The notes under the pieces are model-generated. The model did not search any database. It was not told the origin of the DNA and was given only the letters and a program-made list of their open reading frames with translations. Shown here one piece after another: positions 50,201 through 61,648 of a stretch of 64,000 nt of DNA. Made by a program: the position numbers and the translations under genes. This stretch comes from Climacium dendroides (lineage: Eukaryota > Streptophyta > Bryopsida > Hypnales > Climaciaceae): positions 7,998,001-8,062,000 of the forward strand of contig OX467090.1 of the NCBI GenBank assembly GCA_950106755.1. Reading direction: 5' to 3'. Each line of letters starts with the position of its first letter. The stretch's first letter is position 1.

Positions 50201-51888
50201 AATTGTATATTTTGTTGGCTCCGGATTCTCCACATTGCTACACACTTCCAATTGAGAAGTACCATAATCCATGACCTTGAGCACGAGATGAGGGTCCAAA
50301 TCCTCCATAGGGATTAAACTTGACAATACATTATCAGGTTTCAAGTCAAGATGAGCAACTTGCATGTCATGAAGGTAATACACACCTTTTGCAATTTGGT
50401 GCATAATATCAACTGCAACATGATAGGGTAAAGGACTTTTTGTTCTCTTCAATATGGTAGACAAGTTTGAATCCATCAATTCCATCACCAAATGCATTTC
50501 ATGAGTCTCATATTCCTTGGGATTTGCTTCAAGTCTTCGGATGATCCCAAGTTTTTGTTCAAAGAATTGAACAATCCCTTTGAATATTTGAAACAACCAA
50601 GATTTCTTCAACCACATCACCCAATTCATTGCACCAATTGCTTCTTCCTTAGGACTCTCATCAACTTTTTTGGTGATCCCACAACCAAAAAATTGAACAA
50701 GATTTGGATGGTTCAAACCTGCCATGATGCCAACCTCCTTTTGAGAGTTTTTGAGAAAGTCAGGATCGCCTATCAATATTTTTGTAGCGCATGGAAGGCC
50801 ACACCAATTGGATTTGTACACACTTGCATAAGATCCTTCACCTAATTTTTGGATTAATTTAGGTGGCTTGAAATCATCGAGAACCTCCAGATCATCCAAG
50901 TCTCCACCATCAACTCGATCCAAATTTCGAAGTCTCAACAATAGATGTTGTGCCAATTCATAATCATTCGAGGCTTCGCCCTTAACTACAAGTTGAAGCC
51001 TTCCCTTTAGATCTTCTCCATCTTCAAGGACTTGTCCATAGGTAACCGCATCAAATTGAATTAGTAAGATATCGCGTGATTGATTTGAAAGGTCAGCAAA
51101 GTAGATATCTCTTGCTGCATCATAACAGCATTTCAATTCTAAAAGCAACTCACGAAAAGTCTCTTTGTTTTGAAGTTGAAATACAACCGCACTACACCAA
51201 CGGTCTTGTTCAAAGCAAGTATTTCCCACAATCTCTACCTTCTTTTGAAGAAAACACAATTCTTCAAAAATAGTTTGGAAGTTCAAGTCCCCACTAGCAT
51301 TTGAAAACATTTTCTCAATACCCTTCATGGCTAGTATGAGTTTGCCAAAAAGATGTACACATTGATTTTTATTCAAGACCTTTGGAGATGCTTGCATATC
51401 CTTCAAGAATTTCTCAAGACTTGGTATAACATTGCATAGTCTTTTATGATGCTCACGTTGCACATGTAAGAAATCCTCGTCTTTCCTGCAAAGCATTTAA
51501 TATCTATTGTCAATGAGATATCTTGGTATGATGAATGAAGACCAATTTCCTATGACATACATTCGAATATTAAAACATGTCCTTTGAATTAAACATCATC
51601 TAACATTGTCTGCTAATAAAGTGATCTATCCACTAAAATTAAATTACAAATTTCTTTCATTTCACCATATACATAAATGCTCCAATCATGGTTGATTGCA
51701 AAGCTAAAAATTATTCAAATACAAAACTATACAAAGAACACTGTAATTTTAAAAATATGGTAGTCTAACATGCACCAATACTTACAAGAAAACATTTATG
51801 CTCACCTTGTAGACCATATAAAATCCAAGAATTTCCAAAAGCTTGCCATTGTGAAGAAGCTTGCCACCCACATCAAGAAGCGCACCAT
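44240..51888 (-). CDS. Kinase-NB-ARC-LRR immune receptor (intracellular)
   Basis: Four exons join in frame: 51888-51806, 51485-49802, 49657-48602, 47665-44240, with GT..AG borders, giving 2,082 residues. Residues 1-27 are hydrophobic and aromatic. About 28-200 are helical with no recognised domain. The kinase (about 240-555) has GEGSYASVYKS, Lys263, HLDLKPDN, DYG and SPE. The NB-ARC (about 605-940) has GMGGIGKTTLA, VLLVLDDV, CNGLPLSL and MHDQLRDMG. The C-terminal array has 41 LRRs. Such kinase-NBS-LRR proteins are described from mosses and are thought to sense pathogen effectors and trigger defence. A second in-frame start at 53978 is possible through a leader intron, which would add 12 residues. 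The catalytic HRD is HLD, but Lys, Asp and DYG remain, so activity is plausible. The end is altered by a one-base loss in the last repeat near 44270. Confidence 0.9.
44279..47230 (-). repeat. 41 tandem LRR units of exactly 72 bp
   Basis: This stretch of the receptor's last exon encodes 984 residues, exactly 41 x 24, with consensus CSSLVALPMEVGNLSSLTTL plus a variable strand position. No unit differs in length. Units 24-26 (45574-45359) and 27-29 (45358-45143) are a 216 bp duplication. Units 18 and 19 (46006-45863) are nearly identical, and units 17-20 resemble 31-33. The unit has no stop in several frames on either strand, which creates long false frames. Confidence 0.95.
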
Positions 51889-51921
51889 TTTTGACACCAA
51901 ATGCAATAAAATATTGAAATT

Positions 51922-53975
51922 CTACACAAAGTCCAAAAAAAGTAGTCAACGATAGCATATATAGACACAAATATAGAAAGGTTCTAAGAACATTTCCCTT
52001 GACTAGTTAGAGGACTTAATAAACACAAATAAAAAGGGTTGGATGCAACTTCCATTTGTACTCCATTGTAATACTCACACAATGAATCTAAAGGAACAAA
52101 CGCTCAAGTACAAACCCTCACTACTAACAAGCTCATTCAATAACAAAAAAAAATAACTACAACAAAGTTGGATTAATGCACAAGTACCATTTGCCACATC
52201 AAAAGACATACATTTGTTTGATAAATTGTGTTGATGGATTAATTAACTTTGTGAAGATGCTACAAACCAAAAAGTGGCAAATGCATAACTTTCTAAATCA
52301 CTATTTTAATGAAACAATTATTGCTCCAAAAATCAAATCATCTTTTGTAAAGAAACTTGGTAATAGGTCCATCCTTTTAGGAATCTAGGGCTAAAAAACA
52401 TGAAATCTCACTCATAGAAATTGGTACTAGTTAAAAAAACTCCAAATTAAAGTGAAAATCAATACCCCCCTTAGACAATGCATTGATGGATTGCAATTAT
52501 ATATTGATGGATTCAAGCTTCACTAATAGCTAACATCAATCAATGTAAGCACAAACAAACAAGATTTTTGTGTACAACATTTAGATACATGTTGCAATTG
52601 GTTGTATATATGCTATCCACCACGTACAACACTCACTTTCCACAATCTCACAATTTTGCATCAAATGAATTTGTACATTGCAATTCCAAATGCAATGCCC
52701 TATTTGGTAAGAGATTACAAGTGCAATCCTTGACAAAGAGTGTTTTAGGGACTAATCAAACCTGTCAATAATATAACTTTGAATCTTTAGCCATGTCATC
52801 ATAAGACCAAAAGTCAATGAAATATGAAGTCCCACCTTCACCATTGCTCTTCTCAAGAAACTATATCCAAATGATTCAAAAACTCATGAATGTCCATACT
52901 CTTGCCCCGCCACTCTAGTGATAGGTACAAATCCTCCATCTTTGTAATCCTTCCCAAGTTGGATTATCCCTGCAGCAATGCACCCAATCATTCAATCAGC
53001 CAAATTCTTGCACCAACTTGCCAATCATTGCATATTACATTCTGTAAATTCACCCATGAACAAGCACTGACCCTCCGCTGAAAGGTTTCTGTAGTACATT
53101 AACACCAAGGAAATGATTTCCAATTCAGATATTGCCCCTAAAACGAGATGCACAAAGTAAGAAGCCGTGGCTTGCAAAAAGAATTGTGGAGCTCAGTTCT
53201 GTGATGTTGAGCTACTTCAAAGACTATCAAGTGTTTGGGGCTTCATCAATAAACCAGGTAACTGTTCCCCTCAGCTTACTATTCCGCTGACATTTAGCAA
53301 ATTTTCTCCAGCAGGGATAGGCAATCAGACAAGCAAGACAGATTCCAAATCCCGTGAAGTTGAATCTGCCTATTTCAATTGCGTAAGAGCAAGATAGAGC
53401 AGCAATAGTCCAGTAGCTCGATGACGAAAGTGCAAGGTCAGAAGAAGAAAAGGAATCAGCCATAAACCGTGAGACTTACATTGGCATGCATGGAAGTTCG
53501 TCTGACATATGACCTATTCCACTGACGAGATTTCGATTTGACTCAGTGACAAGCAATCAGTGATCAAGGCAAACATGGGTCTTGGACCTCATCACCCCAC
53601 TCTCTTTCCAGGCTCAGCAAGTCCTCATTACTCAGCAACCTAGAACATGCGAGTCTCGTAAACACTGAGTCAAGACCATCGCGCATGAAAACTTACCGGG
53701 AGCAGGACCCCTTCCACTTTGGGCCATCCAGAAAACGCCTGCACAGAAAACCAAAACTACTGACATCACAAACGACAGCAGAGCTCACTCTCCCATTAAT
53801 CACAACTAGGACACTCGGAAACAGAGGAGCTACTTCCAAATCAAAAGGCTCTTGCTTCTTCAAACCGAAATCCAGAAACCGAAATCACGAAATCAAACCA
53901 AAAACTCTCCAAACAACGCCAGAGAAAGAAGAAGAAAAACAAAAGGAGCTTCTACAAAATTGGACGGAAACTCAC
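51922..53975 (-). other. Probable leader intron of the receptor gene
   Basis: The donor AATCATG|GTGAGT (53976/53975) and acceptor TTTGTGTAG (51922) bound a 2,054 bp stretch. Additional donor-like sites, such as CCAAT|GTAAGT near 53478, suggest alternative leader exons. The minus-strand frame 53463-53227 (78 codons, opening MADSFSSSDLALSSSS) has coding-like composition, but I cannot identify it. Confidence 0.4.
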
Positions 53976-54105
53976 CATGATTAGCAGCGGAAGGACGTCC
54001 AACGAGGCTGGCGAGCTTCAAACAACATGCCACGAAACCTAACATGCAGAGCCGCCACCTTGAAAACCCTAGTCGTCTAGTCGTTGGTCTTTACTAGAAA
54101 TACCA
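53976..54105 (-). other. Probable 5' leader exon of the receptor gene
   Basis: On the minus strand the stretch reads from about 54105, through CTAGGGTTTTC (telo-box-like AAACCCTA complement), to AATCATG|GTGAGT. It is less AT-rich than its flanks. Its terminal ATG, if spliced to 51921, continues without a stop (AAT TTC AAT ATT...) into the first coding exon, so it could be the true initiator. The transcription start is inferred from the TATA box only. Confidence 0.45.
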
Positions 54106-54132
54106 TCCAGCAACGGAAAGTTCAGTCAAACA

Positions 54133-54140
54133 TTTTTATA
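54133..54140 (-). promoter_or_regulatory. TATA box, probable receptor promoter
   Basis: TATAAAAA on the minus strand lies about 30 bp upstream of the inferred leader start. TTGACT, a W-box-like core bound by WRKY factors in many immune genes, lies just beside it at about 54122-54128. CACGTG G-box cores occur further upstream near 54365 and 54710. Functional use is inference. Confidence 0.4.
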
Positions 54141-54579
54141 ATCAAACTTGTAGGAAGAATCCTTTTGGCAATCCTAATGGCAAGGTGAATCTCAACATGA
54201 CATTTGATAATCACGCCAAATTTCAAAGCATGCAAGTCTCTATTGTATTGTGGAGAAGGATCTGAATTTTGAATGGGTGGCGATTGGCAACTTTACTCTA
54301 ATCCTAATTGCAATACAAAAGTCAAACACAAAACCCAAGCACAAGAGCCTACCGAAACTAGGAACACGTGACTCACAAAGGCGCTTCCGAGATGCAAAAG
54401 TCACTCACATGGTATCCCAAAACGGCACACTAAGACGTGCTAAGAGGCTTGTTCACTTGCTACCCAAACCCCACTAAATCTGAAACCTCATGATCAAGGG
54501 AACCACACCCAGTCTCACACTCGAACGCTTTCCTAACTGCACATACCTTACTGCCGTGAGGATCCAAGAGCATTGAGGG

Positions 54580-55080
54580 TCCTCTCTCTGGCTGGCAAGA
54601 CACTCCAGCGACAGAGTAACAAATAGTTCCGAAGTGGAAGCCTGTTACTTCGAAATCGCTCTTCTACGAAATGGCGCAGCACAGAAGAACTGGACAGGCA
54701 GAAACAACGTCACGTGCATGAGAGCAGGGCCTCGTCTTCTCCTCCTTGCGTGCATAAGCTCTGAGGACGAAGCTGCGCAGACGCCAGAGCTCGAGAACTG
54801 CCAACAAGCAGACGCAAACAGGACGCAGGGAAGGCAAAGTGAGGCTGGGGTCTGGGGGCGTCGACGGGGGTCGCCAGACCGGGAGCGTGGGACCTTGGTG
54901 GTGGAGGGGGTCGCTGTGGTCAGGAGTGGCAGTAATGGTACCAATAATGGTACCAGTAATACTACCAATAATGGTATGAGTGTCAGCCGTCCCACTTGAA
55001 GAACGTGGACGACGTTAAGTTAGCGAGAGGACTGTTTCGTTGGGATCCGTGAGAGACAGGAATAGGCAGAGTAAGGTACA
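54580..55080. other. GC-rich island, unassigned
   Basis: About 500 bp are markedly richer in G, C and CpG than anything else in the window. Open frames exist on both strands (plus 54634-54999, 121 codons; minus 54995-54645, 116 codons), and neither has a recognisable domain. Near 54930-54975 is a short repeat of GGTACCAATAAT-like units. It may be a promoter or first exon, divergent from or belonging to the receptor gene. Confidence 0.35.
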
Positions 55081-55084
55081 GCAG

Positions 55085-55511
55085 CCTATGACGGTCAGAA
55101 TTAGGAGTTTGGTCTCATGGTGTTACTGGATTTTTTCAATTTTTCTCCCACATGAAGAAAAGTGTGAGAAACAACAAGAGCAATTGAAATTTGAATTTTT
55201 TCAACAAGGTAAGAATTTGCTATCCATTTTTGAAGTGTTCAGTCCAAAAGAGTCTGGAGACTATCCCAAAACCAACAACATCTGAATCCATAATGCTTAT
55301 CTTACTCACCTAAAGCAATCCTAATATTTTCTAACATAAAAAATCTAAAAAATCAAATCTTACAAAAAATTTACACTAAAAAATTACAAGCGCTTAAAGA
55401 GGTTACTACGCACTCCATTACTGTCATGTAAGACATTAATGGTGGCCCAAATCTTACAAACTGAAAGAAAACCATAATGGGTCTTTCCCTATGGTGACTA
55501 TAATGAGTGAT
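55085..55511 (+). repeat. Dispersed repeat R2, second plus copy
   Basis: Collinear with 33380-33800 (GTGAGAAACAACAAGAGC, AAAAGAGTCTGGAGACTAT, GTAAGACATTAATG). It ends where the TTAA of the next element begins. Confidence 0.65.
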
Positions 55512-55515
55512 TTAA

Positions 55516-57177
55516 TCCCTAAAGCCCCGTTGTCCCTACAGGGGACAAAATGGATTTTGGGCAAGCTCCTATGAATTCAATTTTTACTGAAACTTTTTAA
55601 AACTTTCTCATAAGATAAAAAAAACTTAAGAATGTTTTGGGAATATAATTTTTATTTTAATCGGTGCTTGGGACCAAAAGTTTTGCCACAATAACCTCAA
55701 AATGGAGGAGACTAGGCAGCAAAGAAATCCACAAAAGGTTAAAATAAAATTTTAATATTTTTTTTAGATTATATATTTTTTTAAATGGGAAGCTTTGACT
55801 CATTCCATTTGGATTAGAGATGTGAAAGTTATGGAGCTTCTTGATTTGTGGGCAATCATAGCGACTTCTTGAAAGAAATTTTTTCGTTCACTTTGAATGC
55901 TATATCTTTCAATCTATACAATCAAAAATCACAAAAACAAGTCAAAATCCAACACACAAATATACCAAGGTTCCAAGAACATTTCATTTGACTACTATAT
56001 TCAAAATTATCTAGTATAAAAAGTTGTATCAAATCTTTTATGCAATTCCTATACAAATCTAGTATCACACAATAAAATAAAAGTTAAAAAGATATCATTT
56101 TCTTATCAAATATTTGGCAATATTGCAAAAACAATTTTATGATGAGTATTATCCGTTCAAAGAACTATGGAGCAACCCTCGTAGCAATTGCATTGGAGCA
56201 CAAATTCAATTAGAAATCAATGTGCACTCAACATAGTGCCGCTAAAGTAGTGTGTTGTAAAATTGCCTCTCTCCTTCAAAATGCCCCTATTTTAAGGGGG
56301 AGAATGGAAATAAAGTAATCCTTTTAATGAAACATTTTAGCAATTGAATGCATCAAGGAAAAATTATTTTTCTATTGCAATAGCTAATCCATGTCTTTGA
56401 TTTCTGCACATTTCTTTACAAGTGGATGGATTTTGAGAGACCCATGGTCACAAGTAGGTGCCTATGTCCTAAATCTTTGAAAATTTATAAGTAATTCCAA
56501 GATACTTGAAAAAACACAAAACCAGTTGTGTTAGGTTCCATGTCTATTTAGCTTTCTCTGAAAAATGATATAAAAATATTTTTGTCTACAGAAATCTATG
56601 GAAAAGGCGAACCAGCCCTTAAATGGTCGCTCTTAGAGCATACTCCGTTTCTCTCTGCTACCAGAGGCATTGCAGATGCTGTAAGCAGACGCTCTGTGCA
56701 CTTCGAATGGTGCATACCTCCCGCACCTGGTGACAATTATGGTACCTTGGACAAAGAAGAGTTCTGTAATGAGGTTCTCTGTGACAAGGAATTGTCCTCT
56801 TCCCTGCGGATTTCTGCGGATTTTCTGATAGCTGTTCACAGTGTTCATAGTGACCACTGCATGCTCACCATCAAGGGCTGTCTTGACTCGTGTTAGTGTA
56901 CCGACTACAAAATTTAAATCTCAAACCTCGATGGATGACACATAATCTCAACTCATGTTAGTTTACCAACTAGTGTACGGAATTTTAACCTCAAACCTCG
57001 ATGGATGACACATAATCTCTCCATCTAGGATAGAAGTGCAACTATTCAATTTGAAGGGGTGATCTTCTACAATACTTTGACTTCCAATATTAAGTGTTTT
57101 TGCAATATTTTAATACACTATTTCACACAGTGATGAAAATTGTTGATTTCCAAGGTCACCTCATCATTCTTTAAGGG
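55516..57177. mobile_element. Possible larger TTAA-bounded element
   Basis: The left end TTAA|TCCCTAAAGCCCC is homologous over ~150 bp to the inverted right end of 31714-32642 (CAAGCTCCTATGA-like and GGGAATATAATTTTTATTTTAAT). A CTTTAAGGG|TTAA at 57171-57181 could be the other end, giving 1,662 bp. The terminal match is weaker than in 31714-32642, so the right boundary is tentative. No transposase is visible. Confidence 0.4.
56330..56635 (-). repeat. Repeat R4, inverted copy
   Basis: Reverse complement of 43190-43500, ending near CTTAAATGGTCGCTCTTAG. A 104-codon plus-strand frame starting here at 56582 begins within this repeat, which argues against its being a gene. Confidence 0.65.
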
Positions 57178-57193
57178 TTAAACTTGACAACTG

Positions 57194-57295
57194 AAGGTAT
57201 GTTCACATTTGGTGAAAGTAGTACCCAAATTCACCCCTAAGATCATCTCTAATACCAACCTTAACACCAAGTGCGAACATACCTTAATCAAATCA
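57194..57295. repeat. Small foldback
   Basis: AAGGTATGTTCACATTTGGTG at the left pairs with CACCAAGTGCGAACATACCTT at the right, enclosing about 60 bp. Its size and form suggest a MITE. Target duplication not determined. Confidence 0.5.
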
Positions 57296-57428
57296 GGGTT
57301 TGTTGTAGTGTCTAACAAATATGAAAAAATAATAATGAAATAAAAAGTTGGTTGCAACAAAAAGCATCACTTGACATTCACAGACCATAATCACATTACA
57401 ATCCATCATATATTTATAACTAGAGAGA

Positions 57429-57667
57429 TTAACCCCTGAGCGCCCCAGCGCCCCAAATGTAGCCTCCTACTATGAGACATTTGACCATCATAATGTCCTA
57501 GGCTATATGGTGAAAACTTCTACAAATTTCTCCAAAGATGCCCTCCCTACCTCTCTTCCAATCTAAACGGTCATGTCTCTTGAATCTTATTTTTTAATCA
57601 TTGGGGTCTACTTGAATGGCAATTTGTAGCTTGTTTTTGGAATTTGCGCTGGGCGCTCAGGGGTTAA
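57429..57667. mobile_element. MITE with TTAA ends, 239 bp
   Basis: It begins TTAACCCCTGAGCGCCCCAG and ends with the near-exact complement GCGCTGGGCGCTCAGGGG followed by TTAA. As in 29632-29783 and 31714-32642, TTAA flanks C-rich termini. The interior is unrelated to the others and does not encode a protein. Confidence 0.65.
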
Positions 57668-57699
57668 TGAAAAGGATAAAAAGGTTCAAGTTGATTATC

Positions 57700-58900
57700 T
57701 CATTTAGCCCAAGTAAGCTTATCACCTGTATCACTTTGCTTGAAAACACGTTGACAGCTCTCAGATTCTTCGAGCAAGCAAATGTGTCCAGGACTCTGTA
57801 CTAAATGACATTTTCCAGTCTCACAATTTATTGATTCAGAAGATTTATAGTTCACGAAGAGCGAAAGGGGTTACAATCAAAATACCTTTGCTTTTCGGAT
57901 GTTCTTCAGATGTGTTCAGTTTATTACATGCTTGGTTGCTTACAAATCTGACCTACAATTCAAGTGCAGTAGTGCACTTCTACAATGTGACTCTCATGGG
58001 ATCCAAATTTAGTCACAACCAGTTATTCAGGCAGTGATTGCGCCATGGCTACACTATAACAACATAAGCTTGAAGCAGGTGTCCATCTTCAAAACCATAA
58101 TCTATGAATGGTGTCGCAATATAAATCTAGCTTGCAAACAGTTGAGGACTCGCTGGACCTCAGGACATTGACAATCTGCTCCACAAAGAAAGCGGAGTCA
58201 TAACAATTTGGAGGTGGTACAGAATGAATAGCTACGAGTATGGAAGGAGATCCTTGAGTCCTCCTTCAAGCAGGGGACGAACTCCACAAATGGACGCCCC
58301 CAAAACTCTTCACGAATGCAAAAAATTGAATTTACTCTCCACCGACTTCGTATACGATCTTGCAATGGGTGATTCTCGTTGTCCACTGGTAGCTACCAAA
58401 GCTTCACAGTGATCCACCCTTAATCCTACACTTGTTAAGCCACTTCAAAGCTACCCTGAGAAGCAGGTTTTTACGGCTATCTGTGCGCGACACTTCTACT
58501 ACTTTCAGATTTATTCTCGTTGCACTGACCAACTTCATTGCATCTACCTGTATATTCAAAACCGAATGGTTTGATGACAACTCTGTTCACGCTGCTATCG
58601 ATAATTCAATGCCACGGAGGATGCTCACCTTCTTTCGTTAGAAGTATACAAAAGAGCAAAGCTCTCAAACAAAGCTCTAGTTGATCCTCAGATTGCCGAC
58701 ATTCTTGTGTCACTGGAATGTACAAGGAAGAAGCAGGGCTGCCTGCTGGAGTAAAATTGCAAGCAGTGACATGGTTCTGGATTGAAGGAGCTTCATCTGA
58801 AACCTTCTTGGAGAAGCTACTTGCATTAGGTTTTGTAATGGCCATTACTATTAGGTCATGGCTAGTGTCCCTAACGTAGGCACCCCCAAAACACCAAAAC
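57700..58900 (+). pseudogene. Possible gene remnant, product not recognised
   Basis: Composition is gene-like compared with the surroundings. Open stretches shift between frames: about 58620-58740 reads EVYKRAKLSNKALVDPQIAD, then about 58720-58860 in another frame reads AGVKLQAVTWFWIEGASSET. Each is ended by stops. The minus strand is also open at 58905-58606. I could not name a family; it may be a decayed gene or transcribed non-coding sequence. Confidence 0.2.
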
Positions 58901-59289
58901 GCCAATTCTTGCTATTGTGTCTAGTTAACTACTATTCTTAGATTGGTCAAAATTTCATATTTTCTACTCCATAGTTGGCAAGTGAAAGGGGGTCCAATGC
59001 ACCAAAATTGCAACATTTGGATACAATATGCAAAAGCTATAAAGAGTCAAACTTTTAGAATGTCTACCAAAAAATTTACCAATCAATCTAGGAAAATCTT
59101 GATTTTAAAAGTGTACAAAGAGTGATGATGGCAGTTTTCAACAAAATGTGGTTCTAGGGGTTTCCACCTTGAGAGTCCTTGACAATAGGAAGAACATTGA
59201 TTTAGCATTTTGGGGGCAAAATAAATTATGGCCTAAGAAGAAGTTAAACATAACAACTTCATCTTCATGTAGATTTATAAGTTTTTCTT

Positions 59290-59800
59290 TCTTTTCATCC
59301 CTGGGAGGACACTCCCCACGTTTTAGCAACCCACATGCGGTGGAAAAAGTAATACATGTAATACATCTTAAAATTTAATTAAAAAAATAAATAATGGATA
59401 GATTTTACTACTTTAAAAGTTTATGTTTTGAATTATTGGTATTTTTTTATGCTAGTAGTAATTAGTTATAAATTTTTTAAGAAAAAAGATACACCATAAA
59501 GCTGAAAATAACTTTCACACCTCTATATTATATAAGAAAAAAAATTTGAAAAATGAAAAAAAAAATTCTATAGAATAACTTTCTATTGAAAGTTTATTTT
59601 GGTTGAATATTGATGCAATAGTCATCTTCATGTGAGCTCTATAAATATTTTAGTTGGAGAACATGCCATTTTAGTTCATTTTTCAACCCTTTTAGACAAT
59701 ATATCTTATGTTATTTGGAATTGAAATTTTTGTCAATAGAAACCTTTAGTCATTGTTAAACAAAGCTCAAAATTTTAGGATGAAATTATAGTTTATTCAA
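59290..59800 (-). mobile_element. Mutator-type MITE, copy 4 (inverted, degraded)
   Basis: In reverse orientation it matches the family of 303-858. The end with CACTCCCC is near 59296, and AGTTTATGTTTTGAATTATTGG and TTTCACACCTCTATATTATATAAG lie in the middle. The opposite end, past about 59800, is diverged, and no target duplication could be paired. Confidence 0.65.
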
Positions 59801-59865
59801 AAGTAAATAGGGAATCAAAAAATCACTCCTCCACACGTGGGTATCCCAAATGTAGTGACAATATC

Positions 59866-61645
59866 CTCCCCGTGTTTTCATCCCTACTTGAAGGGTTTTA
59901 GAACCTCGTACCAAAAATGTGAATTTCCAAGTAACTACCTAGTTACATCATAGAAGAATAGACACAAATTGCTTTTTAAACATATTTGGACGTACTTCAC
60001 TAGTTTCATGCGGTTTGTATAATAAGCTCTTGAATACATCTATAATCTACCCATGTAAGGAGTCTCTTCACAATGCGAACTCACTATTTTGGTTCTTTAG
60101 AAAGGGTTCTTCATAGCCGCAAAATGTACCTTGTTTGAATAAATAAAACAAAGGCATTAGGAAGTGTCATAGTGGCACTAATGGTAGGTGCAAGTAACAA
60201 GTCTTAGAGCATCTTCAATGCACATGACAAAACACCCCTACAAAGTAACACTAACTTTTGATTGATGTGGAATTAGAACTTAAATTACTTTCATTGGAAA
60301 GAAAAAAAGAATCCTCAAGGATAGCCCAAGTAAAATTTGAATTGGACAAAAAACAAAAGATATATAGGCCATGGTAAATCATATCTAGGAACGAATGTTG
60401 TGCAAATGGCTTGACACTTGATCTTTCTAACATGTTTGCTTCTTATAAAAAAAAGATTTTTATGCAACTCTCAAAGTTTAAATATCCTTGAAACATCACT
60501 CTTTCATAAATTTAAAAAAAAAAATACTATTTTGGATTTTATTGGGTTCATTCATGCCACATGAAGTTGACTATTTTTGTTCCATACAACATTGCATTTT
60601 CTCCAAAGTCTTCATTGAAATAAAAAAATATTTTTATCCCTAGAAAGTTAGTACAATCCTACAATTCCAAAAACATAAAGTAAATATTTACAAAAGTTAA
60701 AAATTAATATTAAAGGAAGTGAGATTTAAAGTTATAGTAGTTGCGAATGATTTGTTGCAGAACCAGACAACCGAGCAAACAATGAAATTGCTCCTCGTAC
60801 AAACAAACTGAAAGTGAAAGTAATAGTGAAAGTGTAGCATCGGCATTTGCCTTGGTCTGGAGAAGAAGATAGTCAAGTCTTGGAAATGCGTAGATCTTGG
60901 ATGGTTGTTCTATGAATTATTTTTCATAGATTTTAGATGGAATATATTTCCAACCCTATAATAAAAGGAGCACCTTGATCAGAACCTATAATTCAGGGAG
61001 TTGCCTTAAGTTATGTAAATTAGTACAAACTTTCATGCTCTTTGGAATTGGACAAAAAATATTGAGTTTTGGAGAATTGCCTTCATTGGCTTTCATGCTG
61101 CTTCTATTTGTGTGCGAATAGGGAAAAATTTAGATTTTAGGAGTGCTTGGTCTTGTTGACAAACTAAAAGTAATCATTTTTAGTTTTTTTTTGCCCAAGC
61201 CACTTATGGGTGGGTGCTTGTATTTTGTCTTTCGTGCAATAAAGATCTCCTTATTTGTGGTGAAAAAATAAATAAAAAATAAAAATAATCTAAAAGTTTG
61301 AGTTCATAGTTAAAATTATTTTTTGGAAAGCTTGGATCCCTTGCTTTTCACAAGCATCTCCCAAAATTTTTGTAGGCCTACAATTTTAATTCTTCTCTTA
61401 CATTTTTTGTACACTTAGTTTCAACTTTTTTTGGTCTATTATACAAGGTTTGATTAATTCTTGGTGTATAGAAGTCCGCCTTTATTAGTCAAAATGGCAA
61501 CAATACATTTGTGGAGTCATTTGAATGATTTTTTTTCTTAAAAGTGATTTGTCATGGTTGTCTATGATATGTGTTCTTTAATTTGATTCCAATAGGGTGT
61601 TTCAATCATCCAAACTTCAAAATCAAATTTACTACAATCTATCTA
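59866..61645. other. Intergenic, no recognisable gene
   Basis: AT-rich with frames up to 60 codons and no domain. Possible decayed mobile DNA. Confidence 0.45.
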
Positions 61646-61648
61646 TGC

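Noticed and set aside
51486..51496. ATG at 51496 as the start of the kinase exon
   Set aside because: It lies inside the acceptor sequence ATGCTTTGCAG; splicing at 51485 joins in frame to the upstream exon with the hydrophobic helix.
56582..56896. 104-codon plus-strand frame
   Set aside because: Its beginning lies in repeat R4, which is also found inverted at 43190-43500, and it shows no domain.
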